DNA of 64,000 nucleotides from an uncultured Acetatifactor sp. GTDB lineage: Bacteria > Bacillota > Clostridia > Lachnospirales > Lachnospiraceae. Numbering within the stretch: the first letter of the stretch is position 1; each line of letters begins with the position of its first letter. Below, one piece after another: positions 8,882 to 18,376 of the stretch. The DNA lies in NCBI GenBank assembly GCA_949840885.1, contig CATKYJ010000009.1, positions 1 to 64,000 of the forward strand. Direction: 5' to 3'. Under the pieces are notes generated by a model. The model searched no databases. It saw only the letters and a list, made by a program, of their open reading frames with translations, and was not told the origin of the DNA. The position numbers and the translations under genes are program-made.

Positions 8882-8980
8882 TGCCATGGAATGCTTTTCT
8901 TCCATGGCGGCCCCACTCACCGGCAGAAGATGCTGTAAATTTGTGGCAAACTTTATTACTGATGAGTATGGCATGTAAAA
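8882..8980 (+). repeat. Intergenic dispersed repeat, copy A
   Basis: This roughly 100-bp stretch is clearly similar to 53565-53690 upstream of the Ro60 gene. Shared blocks in the same order include GGAATGC, TTTCTTCCATGG, CCGGC, AGATGC, GCAAACTT and a final GCATG. It contains a perfect 9-bp hairpin (GCCATGGAA at 8883-8891, TTCCATGGC at 8900-8908). No coding frame is apparent. It lies between the divergent C26 gene and the yfhO promoter. Confidence 0.7.
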
Positions 8981-9035
8981 ACGGATAATGATAAAAATGA
9001 TAAAATGAAAAATCGGAGTGAACGGTAAAAGCCGG

Positions 9036-9064
9036 TAGACATTTTTTGCCAATTGGGCTATAAT
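9036..9064 (+). promoter_or_regulatory. Sigma-A promoter of yfhO-yitT
   Basis: TAGACA at 9036-9041, 17 bp, TATAAT at 9059-9064. The implied leader is about 126 nt and contains a GC-rich hairpin (CTCCGG...CCGGAG near 9161-9180) close to the yfhO start, which has only a weak ribosome site. Confidence 0.75.
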
Positions 9065-9196
9065 GGCCTTGGCATCAGCCATGTGCTGTGGAATCCACCC
9101 AGGCGAAAAGCGTTGATGCAGGATGCCGCTTAAGAAAGGCGGACTAAGGGAGGCAAGTGCCGGCTCCGGGCCGGCCGGAGACGGAAACTGACAATT

Positions 9197-11917
9197 ATGA
9201 AAAAGATAAGACAGAAAACCAGGGGAGAATTCAGGTATGCAGCGCCTGTGCTGTCGATGCTGCTCCCTATTATGATAATGTTGGCATTGTTTGTGGGCAA
9301 CGGGATTTATCCCTTTGGGGACAGGAGCTTCCTGTTTGGCGATTTGTACCACCAATACATGCCTTTTTTCAGTGAGCTGCTCCACAAAATCCGCGGGGGA
9401 GAGAATCTGAGTTTTTCCTTTAACGTGGGGATAGGCTCTAATTTCCTTGCGCTTTTCGTATATTATCTGGCAAGTCCTTTCCATGTCTTTTCCCTGTTTG
9501 TGCCGGAGAGCCATCTGATGGAGTTTATGAGCTATTTGATCGTATTTAAGATCGGGCTTGCGGGTCTGACCTCTTATCTCTATCTGAGCAGACGGGCAGC
9601 GGCAGGAAACGGGGGCGCAGAGACTCCCTGCAAAAAGATGGGCACAGAAAAGATGGGGGCGCTGTTCTTCTCCTGCTTCTACGCGCTGTCGGGATTCATG
9701 GCGGCCTACAATTACAATATCATGTGGGTGGACTGCGTGGTTTTGCTGCCCCTGATTGTTCTTGGGTTGGAGCGGCTTGTAAGGGAGGGGCGCTGCGGGC
9801 TTTACTGTGTCAGTCTGGCGCTGTCCATCTTTACCAATTACTATATTTCCATTATGATCTGCATCTTTCTGGTGCTGTATTTCGGGATGCTTCTGGTGAC
9901 GGAAAGGAGAAGCCTGAGCCGGATTTGCAGGAGGGACATTCCGCGTTTTGCCCTGTACTCCCTCCTGGCTGGGGGGATGGCGGCGGTGCTGTTAATTCCC
10001 GAGGTGTGCGCTATTTTGCGGACGGATTTCGGGGATATGGATTTTCCTGAAAAGGCGGAGTCCTATTTTTCGGTACTGGACATGCTGGCAAGGCACTGCG
10101 TCTGCGTCCAGACGGAGCGGGGGTTGGATCACTGGCCCAACATTTACTGCGGAAGCGCGGTGCTGATGCTGATCCCTATGTATGTAGTGAACAGGCGCAT
10201 TCCCATCCGGGAGAGATTCTGCCGCATGGCGCTGGCGGGCTTTATGCTGCTTGGATTTGGCACGAATATTCTGGATTTTCTCTGGCATGGGCTGAATTAC
10301 CCGGATTCCCTGCCGGGGAGGCAGTCTTTTATCTATATTTTTCTGGTGCTGACCATGTGCCATGATGCTTATCGTCAGGTAAAGGAGACGGATGAGCGAC
10401 AGATTCTTTACGGCTATCTGTGGGCTGTGGGATTTTGCCTGTTCTGTGAGAAGTTTATTGATCATGAGGACTTTGGACTGGGCGTGAAGCTGTTGACGCT
10501 TGGGTTTGTCAGTGTGTATGCGGTGTTTTTGTATCTGTACCGGACAAGGGAGGACAGGACGCTGCACAGGGGGCTGGCGGTGATGGCACTGACGGTGGTG
10601 GCGGCGGAATGTGCCATCAATACCGGCGCTACCAGCGTGGGTACGGTGAGCCGCAGCGCCTATCTGGGGCAGCAGGAGGACTATAAGGCCCTGTATCAGG
10701 CGAGCAGAGAAAAGGAGGAGGGGTTCTACCGGCTGGAGAAGTTTACCAGAAAGACAAAAAATGACGGAACCCTTACCGGGTATCCTACGGCCAGCGTGTT
10801 TTCCTCCACGCTGAACTCCCATGTGATGGATATGTACAAGCGGCTGGGCATGCGCCATAGCAAGGTGTACTACGGCTTTGACGGCGCTACGGCGCTTACC
10901 TCTGCCATGCTGAATGTGGACTATATGTTCGGGGAGTCTCCGGACTATGAGAACGGACTTTATACGCTGACTGCCCGCAGCGGGGACATCTGCCTCTATC
11001 AGTGCAATGCAGCGCTGCCCTTTGGCTATGTGGCGCCTACCGGCTTTGACCTGCCGGAGGGCTTCGAGTATCAGGGGCTGGAACTCCAGAATCAGATGGT
11101 AAGGGAGCTGGGCGTAAAGGGGACGTTGTTTCAGGAGGCAAAAAGCGAGAGCAGGGGAGATGACGTGGTGTTCACGGCCGGGGAGGGCGGGTATTACTAT
11201 GCAATTCTCACAGCCTCAGGTACGGCAAAAGTGGACTGCATTGGCGGCAGCACAGGGGAGGAGAAATACAATGACCTGAAGAAAGGCGCCATTCTGTATC
11301 TGGGGTACCTGGAAAGGGATCAGACCATTACCCTGACCAATGGGGACGAAAAGGATGAATCGCCCAAAATCCAGGCAGAGGTGTTCCGGATGGACGAGGA
11401 GGTGCTGTGGGAGACTTTGGAGCTCCTCTCGGCTCAGCACATGGAGCATGTGACCTGGGAAAATGACACCCTGACAGGCAGCATTGCCATGGAAGAGCCG
11501 GGGCGGCTGATTCTCTCCGTGCCTTATGAGGCGGGGTGGGAGATTTCCGTCAATGGGGAGGAGACGGAAGGGAGCCTATTCGGCGGCTGTCTCATGGCCT
11601 TTGACTTAGAGCCCGGGGAATACCGGTTTGAAATGAAGTATGTGCCGGAGGGCAGCAGGGCCGGAATCTTGGTGAGCATCGGTAGTATCCTGGTATTCTG
11701 CGGGATGACGGTGATGGGGAGACAGGGGAAGCTGCTGCGAAAGCCCGGGGAGCCCAAAGCTCCGGGGGACAAGGATGCGGCCGAGGAGAGGTCGGATTTT
11801 CAGGAAGAGCAGACCGCCACGAGACAGGAGGCAGGAGGAGACTGGGGAAAGGAAAGTTCTGCAGGGAGTCAATCCCGGCAAGGGAATGAAACAGGAGGAG
11901 AAAAGGAAGAAAGATGA
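9197..11917 (+). CDS. yfhO: YfhO family integral membrane protein
   Basis: A 906-residue multi-pass membrane protein of the YfhO family (GT-C-like fold). The N-terminus has the family start: a first membrane helix, then YPFGDRSFLFGDLYHQYMPFF, then FNVGIGSNF, followed by about ten further hydrophobic segments to residue 440. A large extracytoplasmic domain and a last membrane helix near residue 825 follow. In Gram-positive bacteria YfhO homologues are linked to glycosylation of lipoteichoic acid or other surface polymers, using lipid-linked sugars outside the membrane. Unusual features: a short Gly/Ala/Lys insertion around residue 135-150 in a loop, and a roughly 50-residue charged, Gly/Glu/Ser-rich cytoplasmic tail. 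The stop overlaps the next start (ATGA), so yitT is co-translated. Confidence 0.9.
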   Translation: MKKIRQKTRGEFRYAAPVLSMLLPIMIMLALFVGNGIYPFGDRSFLFGDLYHQYMPFFSELLHKIRGGENLSFSFNVGIGSNFLALFVYYLASPFHVFSLFVPESHLMEFMSYLIVFKIGLAGLTSYLYLSRRAAAGNGGAETPCKKMGTEKMGALFFSCFYALSGFMAAYNYNIMWVDCVVLLPLIVLGLERLVREGRCGLYCVSLALSIFTNYYISIMICIFLVLYFGMLLVTERRSLSRICRRDIPRFALYSLLAGGMAAVLLIPEVCAILRTDFGDMDFPEKAESYFSVLDMLARHCVCVQTERGLDHWPNIYCGSAVLMLIPMYVVNRRIPIRERFCRMALAGFMLLGFGTNILDFLWHGLNYPDSLPGRQSFIYIFLVLTMCHDAYRQVKETDERQILYGYLWAVGFCLFCEKFIDHEDFGLGVKLLTLGFVSVYAVFLYLYRTREDRTLHRGLAVMALTVVAAECAINTGATSVGTVSRSAYLGQQEDYKALYQASREKEEGFYRLEKFTRKTKNDGTLTGYPTASVFSSTLNSHVMDMYKRLGMRHSKVYYGFDGATALTSAMLNVDYMFGESPDYENGLYTLTARSGDICLYQCNAALPFGYVAPTGFDLPEGFEYQGLELQNQMVRELGVKGTLFQEAKSESRGDDVVFTAGEGGYYYAILTASGTAKVDCIGGSTGEEKYNDLKKGAILYLGYLERDQTITLTNGDEKDESPKIQAEVFRMDEEVLWETLELLSAQHMEHVTWENDTLTGSIAMEEPGRLILSVPYEAGWEISVNGEETEGSLFGGCLMAFDLEPGEYRFEMKYVPEGSRAGILVSIGSILVFCGMTVMGRQGKLLRKPGEPKAPGDKDAAEERSDFQEEQTATRQEAGGDWGKESSAGSQSRQGNETGGEKEER

Positions 11918-12786
11918 AGACAAAAGTGGAAAATGCGATGCTGGATACCGCGAAGCGCACGATCATGATTTTGCTGGCATCGGTGCTCATGGCTGTGAAC
12001 CTGAAAACGTTCGTGCGCACGGGGGGACTGATTCCCGGAGGTTTTACGGGGCTTACCAGGCTTATACAGGAAATCTGCGACCTGGCATGGGGCTTTGAGC
12101 CTCCATTTACTCTGATCAACCTGACCCTGAATGCTATTCCCATCGTGGTGAGTTTTAAGTTCATCGGCAAGAAGTTTACTCTGTATTCCTGCCTGATGAT
12201 CGTCGTATCCGGCCTGATCACCGACTTTATCCCCAGCTATGCGGTGACCACGGACATGCTGCTGGTTTCGGTATTTGGAGGGCTGTTCAATGCCCTTGCC
12301 ATGATCATCTGCCTGATGGCGGGAGCCACGGCGGGGGGGACGGACTTCATCGCCATTTTCCTGTCGGAGAAGATGGATATTGACTCCTGGAACTACATTT
12401 TTATGGGGAATGTGGTGATTCTGGGAATCGCCGGCGCATTGTTTGGATGGGACAAGGCGCTGTATTCCATTATCTTCCAGTTTACCTCCACACAGGTGCT
12501 GCATGCGCTGCACAGGCGCTACCAGAAGCAGACCCTGCTGATCGTCACCAAGAAGCCCGATGAAGTCTACGAGGTCATCAAGGATATGACCAATCATGAT
12601 GCCACGCTGATCAAGGGGGAGGGATGCTATATGAAGCAGGAGTGCAACATCCTATACTCTGTAGTGGGGCGGGACGAGGTGCGCAAGGTGCTCAATCGTG
12701 TCCGGGAGACAGACCCCGCCGCTTTCGTGAACATGATCCGCACGGAGAGCCTGGCTGGGCGCTTCTACCAGAGACCCAATGACTGA
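11914..12786 (+). CDS. YitT family membrane protein (DUF161/DUF2179)
   Basis: 290 residues. The N-terminal two thirds hold five or six membrane segments of the YitT (DUF161) family, with the typical TGGLIPGGFTGLTR and the glycine-rich AGATAGGTDFIA. The last 90 residues are a soluble DUF2179 domain (VTKKPDEVYEVI ... GEGCYMKQ ... RTESLAGRF). The function is not established; the family is common in Firmicutes and is suspected to be a transporter with a cytoplasmic sensing domain. Translation is coupled to yfhO through a 4-bp overlap. A strong terminator-like hairpin lies 210 bp downstream. Confidence 0.9.
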   Translation: MKTKVENAMLDTAKRTIMILLASVLMAVNLKTFVRTGGLIPGGFTGLTRLIQEICDLAWGFEPPFTLINLTLNAIPIVVSFKFIGKKFTLYSCLMIVVSGLITDFIPSYAVTTDMLLVSVFGGLFNALAMIICLMAGATAGGTDFIAIFLSEKMDIDSWNYIFMGNVVILGIAGALFGWDKALYSIIFQFTSTQVLHALHRRYQKQTLLIVTKKPDEVYEVIKDMTNHDATLIKGEGCYMKQECNILYSVVGRDEVRKVLNRVRETDPAAFVNMIRTESLAGRFYQRPND

Positions 12787-12886
12787 CGGAAAGCCGCGGG
12801 GCATCCGGGTTCAGCGGGATTGTGCTTTGGTCTTGCGCAGGACCGGGACTATCCGGCAGGAAACGCAGGAAATGGAAAAACAGCTT

Positions 12887-12946
12887 GGCAAAGCTGCTGG
12901 CGGCAAAGCGCCTGGTAGCATAGCGCCTGGTGGAAAAGCGTCTGCC
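12887..12946 (+). repeat. Four imperfect 15-bp tandem repeats
   Basis: Four adjacent units close to GGCAAAGCGCCTGGT lie between yitT and its terminator. An open frame runs through them (G-K-A-P-G-like) but has no ribosome site or family resemblance, so I regard the stretch as non-coding. Confidence 0.7.
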
Positions 12947-12994
12947 GGCGCTTGGAAAAAGAGGGTCTATATAGAGATAGGGAAGCGGAAAAAG

Positions 12995-13046
12995 AGCCGC
13001 TGTGGCAGGGAGCCGAAAACCGGGATTCCTGCCGCAGCGGCTTTTG
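12995..13046 (+). terminator. Intrinsic terminator after yitT
   Basis: A 15-bp stem (12995-13009 with 13028-13042, one G-T pair) is followed by TTTT. It closes the yfhO-yitT unit. Confidence 0.75.
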
Positions 13047-13186
13047 AAATATGGGCGGTATGGAAAAGGCGGTATGGGAAAGATGGTATGAAAAAGATGG
13101 TTTCGAAAAGATAGTTCAGAAAAGGGCGTTCCCAAAAGAATCCGCAAAAGTTCCGGATAAGAGAATTTGTTTTGCTTCAGAGATTG

Positions 13187-13233
13187 TTGACATTGTAGAC
13201 AGCATGTGATACGATATGTCTACAATGTAGACA
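13187..13233 (+). promoter_or_regulatory. Promoter and BlaI-type operators of the first BlaI/BlaR1 module
   Basis: TTGACA (13187-13192), 17 bp, TACGAT (13210-13215). A perfect 15-nt palindrome GTCTACAATGTAGAC (13218-13232) lies just downstream of the -10, and another TGTAGACA half-site (13194-13201) lies between -35 and -10. TACA/TGTA dyads are the classic target of BlaI/MecI repressors, so autoregulation is expected. Confidence 0.8.
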
Positions 13234-13344
13234 GCAAATGGTAAGGCCAGTCCTGAAAAGACGGGCAGAGATGGGAAGAAATCCGGCCCAAAAGGCGGAG
13301 AGTTCAACAAAGAGGAAAGTCCAGAAAGAGGAAGGCGGATTGCG

Positions 13345-13722
13345 ATGAAACCATTAAGTGAGGCAGAATGGAATATCATGGAGAGTCTGTGGGCGGAATC
13401 TCCGAAAGTAGGCAGCAGAATCGTGGCGGACATGGCGGGGCGGGTAGGATGGAGTCGGAGCACTACGCTGACCATGCTGAGGCGCATGACAGAAAAGGGT
13501 ATGATCGCCTGCGAGGACAATGGACGGATGCGGGTCTACGTGCCCCTGATCGAGCGGGAGGCTGCCGTGAAGAAAGAGACGGACAATTTCCTGAAGAGGG
13601 TGTATCACGGCAGCGCCAGCATGCTGGTGAGCAGCTTTATCAAGAAGCAGCGACTGACTACGGAGGAACTTTCAGAACTGCGGCAGATTCTGGACAGGGC
13701 AGAGGAAGAGCGGAATGATTGA
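13345..13722 (+). CDS. BlaI/MecI/CopY family repressor (first module)
   Basis: 125 residues with the winged-helix fold of the BlaI/MecI family: LSEAEWNIMESLW at the start, then the recognition region GRVGWSRSTTLTMLRRMTEKG and the wing ACEDNGRMRVYVPL. The C-terminal helices (SSFIKKQRLTTEEL) form the dimer part, which BlaR1-type proteases cleave in known systems. It overlaps the BlaR1-like gene by 8 bp. The palindromic operator 110 bp upstream is its likely binding site, with self-repression of the pair. The genes controlled beyond the pair may include the downstream lipoprotein. Confidence 0.9.
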   Translation: MKPLSEAEWNIMESLWAESPKVGSRIVADMAGRVGWSRSTTLTMLRRMTEKGMIACEDNGRMRVYVPLIEREAAVKKETDNFLKRVYHGSASMLVSSFIKKQRLTTEELSELRQILDRAEEERND

Positions 13723-16306
13723 GTGGATAATTTCTTCAAGTGTATTGATTATGCTTGTCATGGCCATGCGGAACTTCTTGCGCAGGAAGCTGACCATGCG
13801 GGCATGGTACGCCCTGTGGCTGTTGGTGGCAGTGCGGCTGTTGGTGCCGGTATCTTTTGCGGAGAGCAGCTTAAGCGTACTGAACCTCTTCCGGTTTGCA
13901 GACACGGCTCAGGAGGCCGGGCCGGAGGATGGACAGGCGGGGGCAGATGGCCTCTATGGGGGAGCATCCGCCGGAGGGATAGCCCCGAAAGGCAATGCAG
14001 GGCTGCAGGGAACGGCAGACAAAGCAGTCTCACCTGTAGGGGATGATATGGAAAAAGCAAATGACGCGGGGAAGACGTCTGTGCCAGTGACGGACAAGGC
14101 GAAGGAGCCGGGAGCGGATTCCGGCGCTGGTTATGGGCAGTGGACAGAGTCGGGAGCCGCTGTCGGAGGAACTGCAGGAGCGGATTCCCAGTCCGTCCGC
14201 GTCCGGGGAACCGAAACGGACGCCGTGGACGGGTCAGGGGAGAGCGTGAAAAGCAGCCAGCCGCTGCCTGCATGGAAAAAGGCGCTTATGAGCCGTTCTC
14301 CGCTCTGGTATGTCTGGCTGTCAGGCGTCCTTTTGTCCGCCGGGAGCATCCTGATTCTGAACACAAGATATCGTAAAAGGGTATACCGCTCCAGAAAACG
14401 GTACAGAGCAGGGGACAAAAGCCGGCTTCCGGTGTATGTGTGCCCGGTGGTGGACTGCCCCTGCATGTTTGGCCTGGCCCATCCTGCGGTATATCTAAGC
14501 GCAGAGGCGGCAGCCAGGCCCGAAGTCCTGGGGTATGTGCTCTGTCATGAAAACGTACATTTCTGCCATCATGACAATCTGTGGGTGGCAGTGCGGGCGG
14601 CATGCCTTTGCCTCCATTGGTACAATCCGCTTGTGTGGATTGCGGCCGCCATGTCCGAACAGGACGGGGAGCTGGCCTGCGATGAAAGGACGCTGGAGCT
14701 TCTGGGACAGGAGGAGCGGATCCGGTATGGCAGGGCGCTTTTGGACTTCAGCGCCGGAGGCGGCGTGTGGCAGAGGGGCTGGAAGCTTTCCACTGCCATG
14801 TCCAGCGGGAAGAAGCTGTTAAAAGAAAGGCTGATGGTCATTGTGGGAGAGCCCAGGAAACATGCCGGCGCAATGGCGGCGGTGCTGCTTTTGGCGGTCC
14901 TTTTCGCCACTGCCACTTTCACCGGAAAGGTAAGCGGAAAGGAACCGGATGGGGAAGATCCTGCCGCAGGATACGGCCAGGGATCCGGTATGGAGCCTGG
15001 CGGGGATGAGGACGACGGAGAGGTTTGGAAGCCTGGCGCAGGAACCGGAACAAGAGGCGGAGAAAATAATCAGGAGAGCTGTGCGGAAAGCAGCGCCATT
15101 GTATCCATAGACTTAAATGATGGGGAGGAATACACACTGAAGATCAGCGGAGAAGCCATTCTGGAAAGCGGAGAGTACAGGATCCGCCAGATACAGCTAA
15201 ACCGCCTGAAGGGCAGGGAGGAGGAAGTCCTGCAGATCATCCGTCTGGAGGATGTGCGGACTCTGTATACAAGATCTCTGGAGGAAATCAAAAACGATGA
15301 CGGGCAAATGTATTCCTATGCCTTGAAAGGGGAGCCCCTGTTTGCGAAGCCCCTATGTACGGCGGCGGACATCCCTGCCAGAGAGGTGGGGAAATTTCTG
15401 GAGGATGAGAACGGGGAAGTGCTTTCCCAGGCGCCGGACGGCCAAATAGTGGTGGCGGATCTGAATTTTGACGGCTATCAGGATTTCTGCATACAGGCCG
15501 GTACGAACACGGTGAATGTTCCATACTATTGCTATCTGTGGAATCCGGCAGAGGGCCGCTTTGACGCGGGCTATATGATTCCCAATGTGGAGGTGGACAG
15601 GGAGGCGCAGCTGGTAAAGAGCGCCACCCGGGACGGAGACGGACAGCGCAGCGTGAAGTATTACAGCTTTGACCAGTACAATTTGCTGCACATGGTTCGG
15701 TATGTGGAGGAGAACCAGTCTCCGGAGGCCTTTTTCCGGAAGCTTGACCTGACTTACTGCGAGGTGTACTATGGGCTGCCTGCGGTGGACGAGTGGGACT
15801 ATGGCACCCGCTATGGCGGCGCGCTGCCGGAACGGTTCGTCTACTGGGCGAAAGAGGCGTTGACAGAGCTTTATGAATGGAGCGGTACGAAGATTGACAG
15901 GGCCTGCTTTACCATGACCAGCTTTGGGAGTGTATCCTTTGGAAATACACCGGAGGAGTTGAATGCGTCTTTGGTTTACTATGACAGAAGCTATGGAGCA
16001 AGGGCCGGATTCGAGGATATCATTGAACAGATGGGGGTGGTTACGGAGCGGACGGTCTGGTTTTCTCCCATAGTACAGTGGAACAAGCCGGACAACCTGA
16101 ATGAGATGCTGGACATAGAACTGGTGGAATGGTATTTTGAGCGATCGCCCTTATCAGAGGGAGAGAAGCTGGAGAGTGTGGAAAGGGTTGACATGGCTGT
16201 CTATACGATAAAGGCAGAATCAGGGAAATACTATCAGATTTTTCTGACAGATGCCACAAGGGAGATGAGTGCCATGTACGGACCTTATGACAGCCGTCCG
16301 GAATGA
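13715..16306 (+). CDS. BlaR1-like M56 membrane metalloprotease with unusual sensor region
   Basis: 863 residues. Two membrane helices (about 1-18 and 28-50) are followed by a long Gly/Ala/Asp/Ser-rich low-complexity stretch (about 65-185), a third helix near 195-212, and the M56 zinc protease signature H278-E-N-V-H282 with downstream NPLVWIAAAMSEQDGELACDE (third ligand Glu). A fourth helix lies near 387-405. The 450-residue extracytoplasmic part shows no penicillin-binding motifs (no S-x-x-K/K-T-G set that I can place), so the signal need not be a beta-lactam. In known systems the sensor activates the protease, which removes BlaI. The low-complexity insert between the membrane helices is much longer than in the second BlaR1 of this window. 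Confidence 0.85.
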   Translation: MIEWIISSSVLIMLVMAMRNFLRRKLTMRAWYALWLLVAVRLLVPVSFAESSLSVLNLFRFADTAQEAGPEDGQAGADGLYGGASAGGIAPKGNAGLQGTADKAVSPVGDDMEKANDAGKTSVPVTDKAKEPGADSGAGYGQWTESGAAVGGTAGADSQSVRVRGTETDAVDGSGESVKSSQPLPAWKKALMSRSPLWYVWLSGVLLSAGSILILNTRYRKRVYRSRKRYRAGDKSRLPVYVCPVVDCPCMFGLAHPAVYLSAEAAARPEVLGYVLCHENVHFCHHDNLWVAVRAACLCLHWYNPLVWIAAAMSEQDGELACDERTLELLGQEERIRYGRALLDFSAGGGVWQRGWKLSTAMSSGKKLLKERLMVIVGEPRKHAGAMAAVLLLAVLFATATFTGKVSGKEPDGEDPAAGYGQGSGMEPGGDEDDGEVWKPGAGTGTRGGENNQESCAESSAIVSIDLNDGEEYTLKISGEAILESGEYRIRQIQLNRLKGREEEVLQIIRLEDVRTLYTRSLEEIKNDDGQMYSYALKGEPLFAKPLCTAADIPAREVGKFLEDENGEVLSQAPDGQIVVADLNFDGYQDFCIQAGTNTVNVPYYCYLWNPAEGRFDAGYMIPNVEVDREAQLVKSATRDGDGQRSVKYYSFDQYNLLHMVRYVEENQSPEAFFRKLDLTYCEVYYGLPAVDEWDYGTRYGGALPERFVYWAKEALTELYEWSGTKIDRACFTMTSFGSVSFGNTPEELNASLVYYDRSYGARAGFEDIIEQMGVVTERTVWFSPIVQWNKPDNLNEMLDIELVEWYFERSPLSEGEKLESVERVDMAVYTIKAESGKYYQIFLTDATREMSAMYGPYDSRPE

Positions 16307-16410
16307 CGGCGGGAGATGGGGGCGTTTGGCAGGGGACAGACAGAGTAATCGGACAATGAAGCGGAAGACGGAGACTTAGGTTCGCCAGGGGGCGGACAGG
16401 GAGGATGCGG

Positions 16411-18240
16411 ATGAAAAAGGGAATATGGAAATGGACGGCTTTGTGTCTGGGAGCGGCTTTGCTTGGAGGCTGCGGCAGCCAGGACAGCCAGGAGGGGATA
16501 CTGGAGGAGCTTGGAGTCCCCCTGAATGACGGGCCAGCAGGCGCCGCAGGAGGAGTAGGGAGCAGACAGGAAGCCGGTGAGGGCAGCTTAGAGGCATCAA
16601 AGGAAAATGGGGGAGAAAATGCCGGTGAGGGCAGCGCCGGGACGCCGGAGGAGAATGGCGGAGGCAGCAATGGAATTGGCAGCGGGCAGGAGAGCCCGGC
16701 CCTAACCCTGTCGCCGGAAGAGAAAGCCATGTATGAAGCCTATATCAAGGCGCTGGAGGATATCTACTTTGACCAGAATTTTCCAGGGGGAATGCAAGGG
16801 GATCTCCAGCCGGAGGATGCGGACATCAGCGAAAATAAGTTCGCGGTCTGTGACATCGATTCCGATGGAAAGGAGGAACTGATCATCTCCTATATCACCA
16901 CTTATATGGCAGGAATGGTGGAAGCCGTTTACGCCTATGACAGCGGCACGGGAGAGCTGCGGCAGGAGTTTCTGGGGTTCCCGCTGCTGACTTATTATGA
17001 CAATGAAGTAATAGAAGAGAAAGCCTCCCACAACCAGGGCATGGCCAGCGACGGCGGGGCAGACGGGAATTTCTGGCCCTACAGCCTGCACCGGTACGAC
17101 CCGGTGGCGGATACCTATGTGTCTGTGGCTTACGTGGATGCATGGAGCAAGGGATATAATGAGAAAGACTGGAATGGAAATCCTTTTCCCGAGGAGGCTG
17201 ACATCGACGGGGACGGCGTGGTGTATTATATCATGGAGGGGGACTATCAGCTGGTAAACCCAAAGGACGGCGAGGAATACAACCAGTGGCGGGACTCCTG
17301 TCTGAAAGGGGCAAAGCAGTTGGAGATTCCCTATAGAAATCTGACCACGGACAATATCTACGCCCTGGGCCGGGAGGGCGGCGTAAAGGCCGGGGAGTAT
17401 ACGGCCATGAACGGCCTGAATGGGAAGCAGATTGCAGAGCAGTCCTTTCCCGTGACGCTGGATGGCTGGGGTGAGGTGATTTTTGCGTCCTTTGCGCCGA
17501 TAGGGGACCGGAAAGATGAGGCAGGGCAGGTTTGCTTTGGAGATGTGCGCTTTGCGCTTTTGAAAGAGGGAAAGCAGGTGTATGTGTTCCCCGGCGAGAA
17601 CGAGGAGAATGTCTTCTATGGGCAGCAGTTCGGGCAGGTTTTGTCGGTGGCATTCCGGGACTACAATGAGGACGGCAGGACGGATATCCTGGTGCTTCTG
17701 GAATACGCCGGCGTACAGGGGCCCAACATAGACGTGCCGGCCCGGACGGTGCGGGCTTATACCCAGGAGGAGGGAAAAACAGAATTTTTTTACGACCAGG
17801 CTTTGTCAGAGTATCTAAAGGATTACACGGACAGTATGGAAGAAGTATCCAGGGGGCTTGAAAGCTATGCCGGAATTTACGCCGTGGCTACGGACAAGTC
17901 CGCCTGGGAGGTGGAACGTTTTGCCAGAAAGGTGAAGAGGCAGATTATGGCCGGGGATTTCGAGGGTCTGTGCGAGTCCATTGCCTTTCCCGTCACCATA
18001 GACGGAACGGTCTATCAGGACAAAGAAGCCATTTTGGGGGCAGATTTCATAGACAATCGAAATCCGGCCTTTCTGGAGGCTGTGTGGACGGAGCCTTGCG
18101 GAAATATGTTCGTGAACTATCAGGGCATTGCCATGGGAGACGGATGTGTGTGGATCTCGGAGATCCTGGACGAAAATATGGTCTCCCAGGGGCTTAAGGT
18201 GTATGGGATAAACGGATTGAGCAATGGCGGTGAGCCGTAA
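16411..18240 (+). CDS. Lipoprotein of unknown function
   Basis: 609 residues beginning with a lipoprotein signal: basic start (KKGIWKW), hydrophobic core and lipobox LLGGC, so it should be attached to the outer face of the membrane. Start chosen at 16411, 6 bases after GGGAGG; an ATG at 16405 is too close to that box. After the Cys comes an 80-residue Gly/Glu/Ser-rich linker, then a mature domain with FG-GAP/EF-like acidic turns: DIDSDGKEELIISY, DIDGDGVVYY and DYNEDGRTDILVLLEYAG. These resemble integrin-like or Ca-binding repeats. The preceding BlaR1's outer domain has a similar segment (DLNFDGYQDFCIQAG), so the two may sense or bind something together. The exact function is unknown. Confidence 0.75.
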   Translation: MKKGIWKWTALCLGAALLGGCGSQDSQEGILEELGVPLNDGPAGAAGGVGSRQEAGEGSLEASKENGGENAGEGSAGTPEENGGGSNGIGSGQESPALTLSPEEKAMYEAYIKALEDIYFDQNFPGGMQGDLQPEDADISENKFAVCDIDSDGKEELIISYITTYMAGMVEAVYAYDSGTGELRQEFLGFPLLTYYDNEVIEEKASHNQGMASDGGADGNFWPYSLHRYDPVADTYVSVAYVDAWSKGYNEKDWNGNPFPEEADIDGDGVVYYIMEGDYQLVNPKDGEEYNQWRDSCLKGAKQLEIPYRNLTTDNIYALGREGGVKAGEYTAMNGLNGKQIAEQSFPVTLDGWGEVIFASFAPIGDRKDEAGQVCFGDVRFALLKEGKQVYVFPGENEENVFYGQQFGQVLSVAFRDYNEDGRTDILVLLEYAGVQGPNIDVPARTVRAYTQEEGKTEFFYDQALSEYLKDYTDSMEEVSRGLESYAGIYAVATDKSAWEVERFARKVKRQIMAGDFEGLCESIAFPVTIDGTVYQDKEAILGADFIDNRNPAFLEAVWTEPCGNMFVNYQGIAMGDGCVWISEILDENMVSQGLKVYGINGLSNGGEP

Positions 18241-18303
18241 CAGGCAGACCAGGAGAGATCCTCTTCCGGCACCGTATTCTGGCACCGCCCGCGATTTTGT
18301 TCT

Positions 18304-18332
18304 TGACGAAAGAGGAAACAATTGGTAGACTA
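18304..18332 (+). promoter_or_regulatory. Sigma-A promoter of the sugar-kinase-like gene
   Basis: TTGACG (18304-18309), 17 bp, TAGACT (18327-18332), about 45 bases before the start codon. Confidence 0.65.
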
Positions 18333-18376
18333 AATATTGATGTGAAAGAACGAAAAGCCTACAAGGAGATAATGCA

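Noticed and set aside
12779..13114. 111-codon gene downstream of yitT
   Set aside because: It is built largely from 15-bp repeats and a terminator stem, has no ribosome site and resembles no family.
13715..16306. True beta-lactam sensor BlaR1
   Set aside because: I could not place the penicillin-binding serine motifs in the outer domain of this or the second copy.
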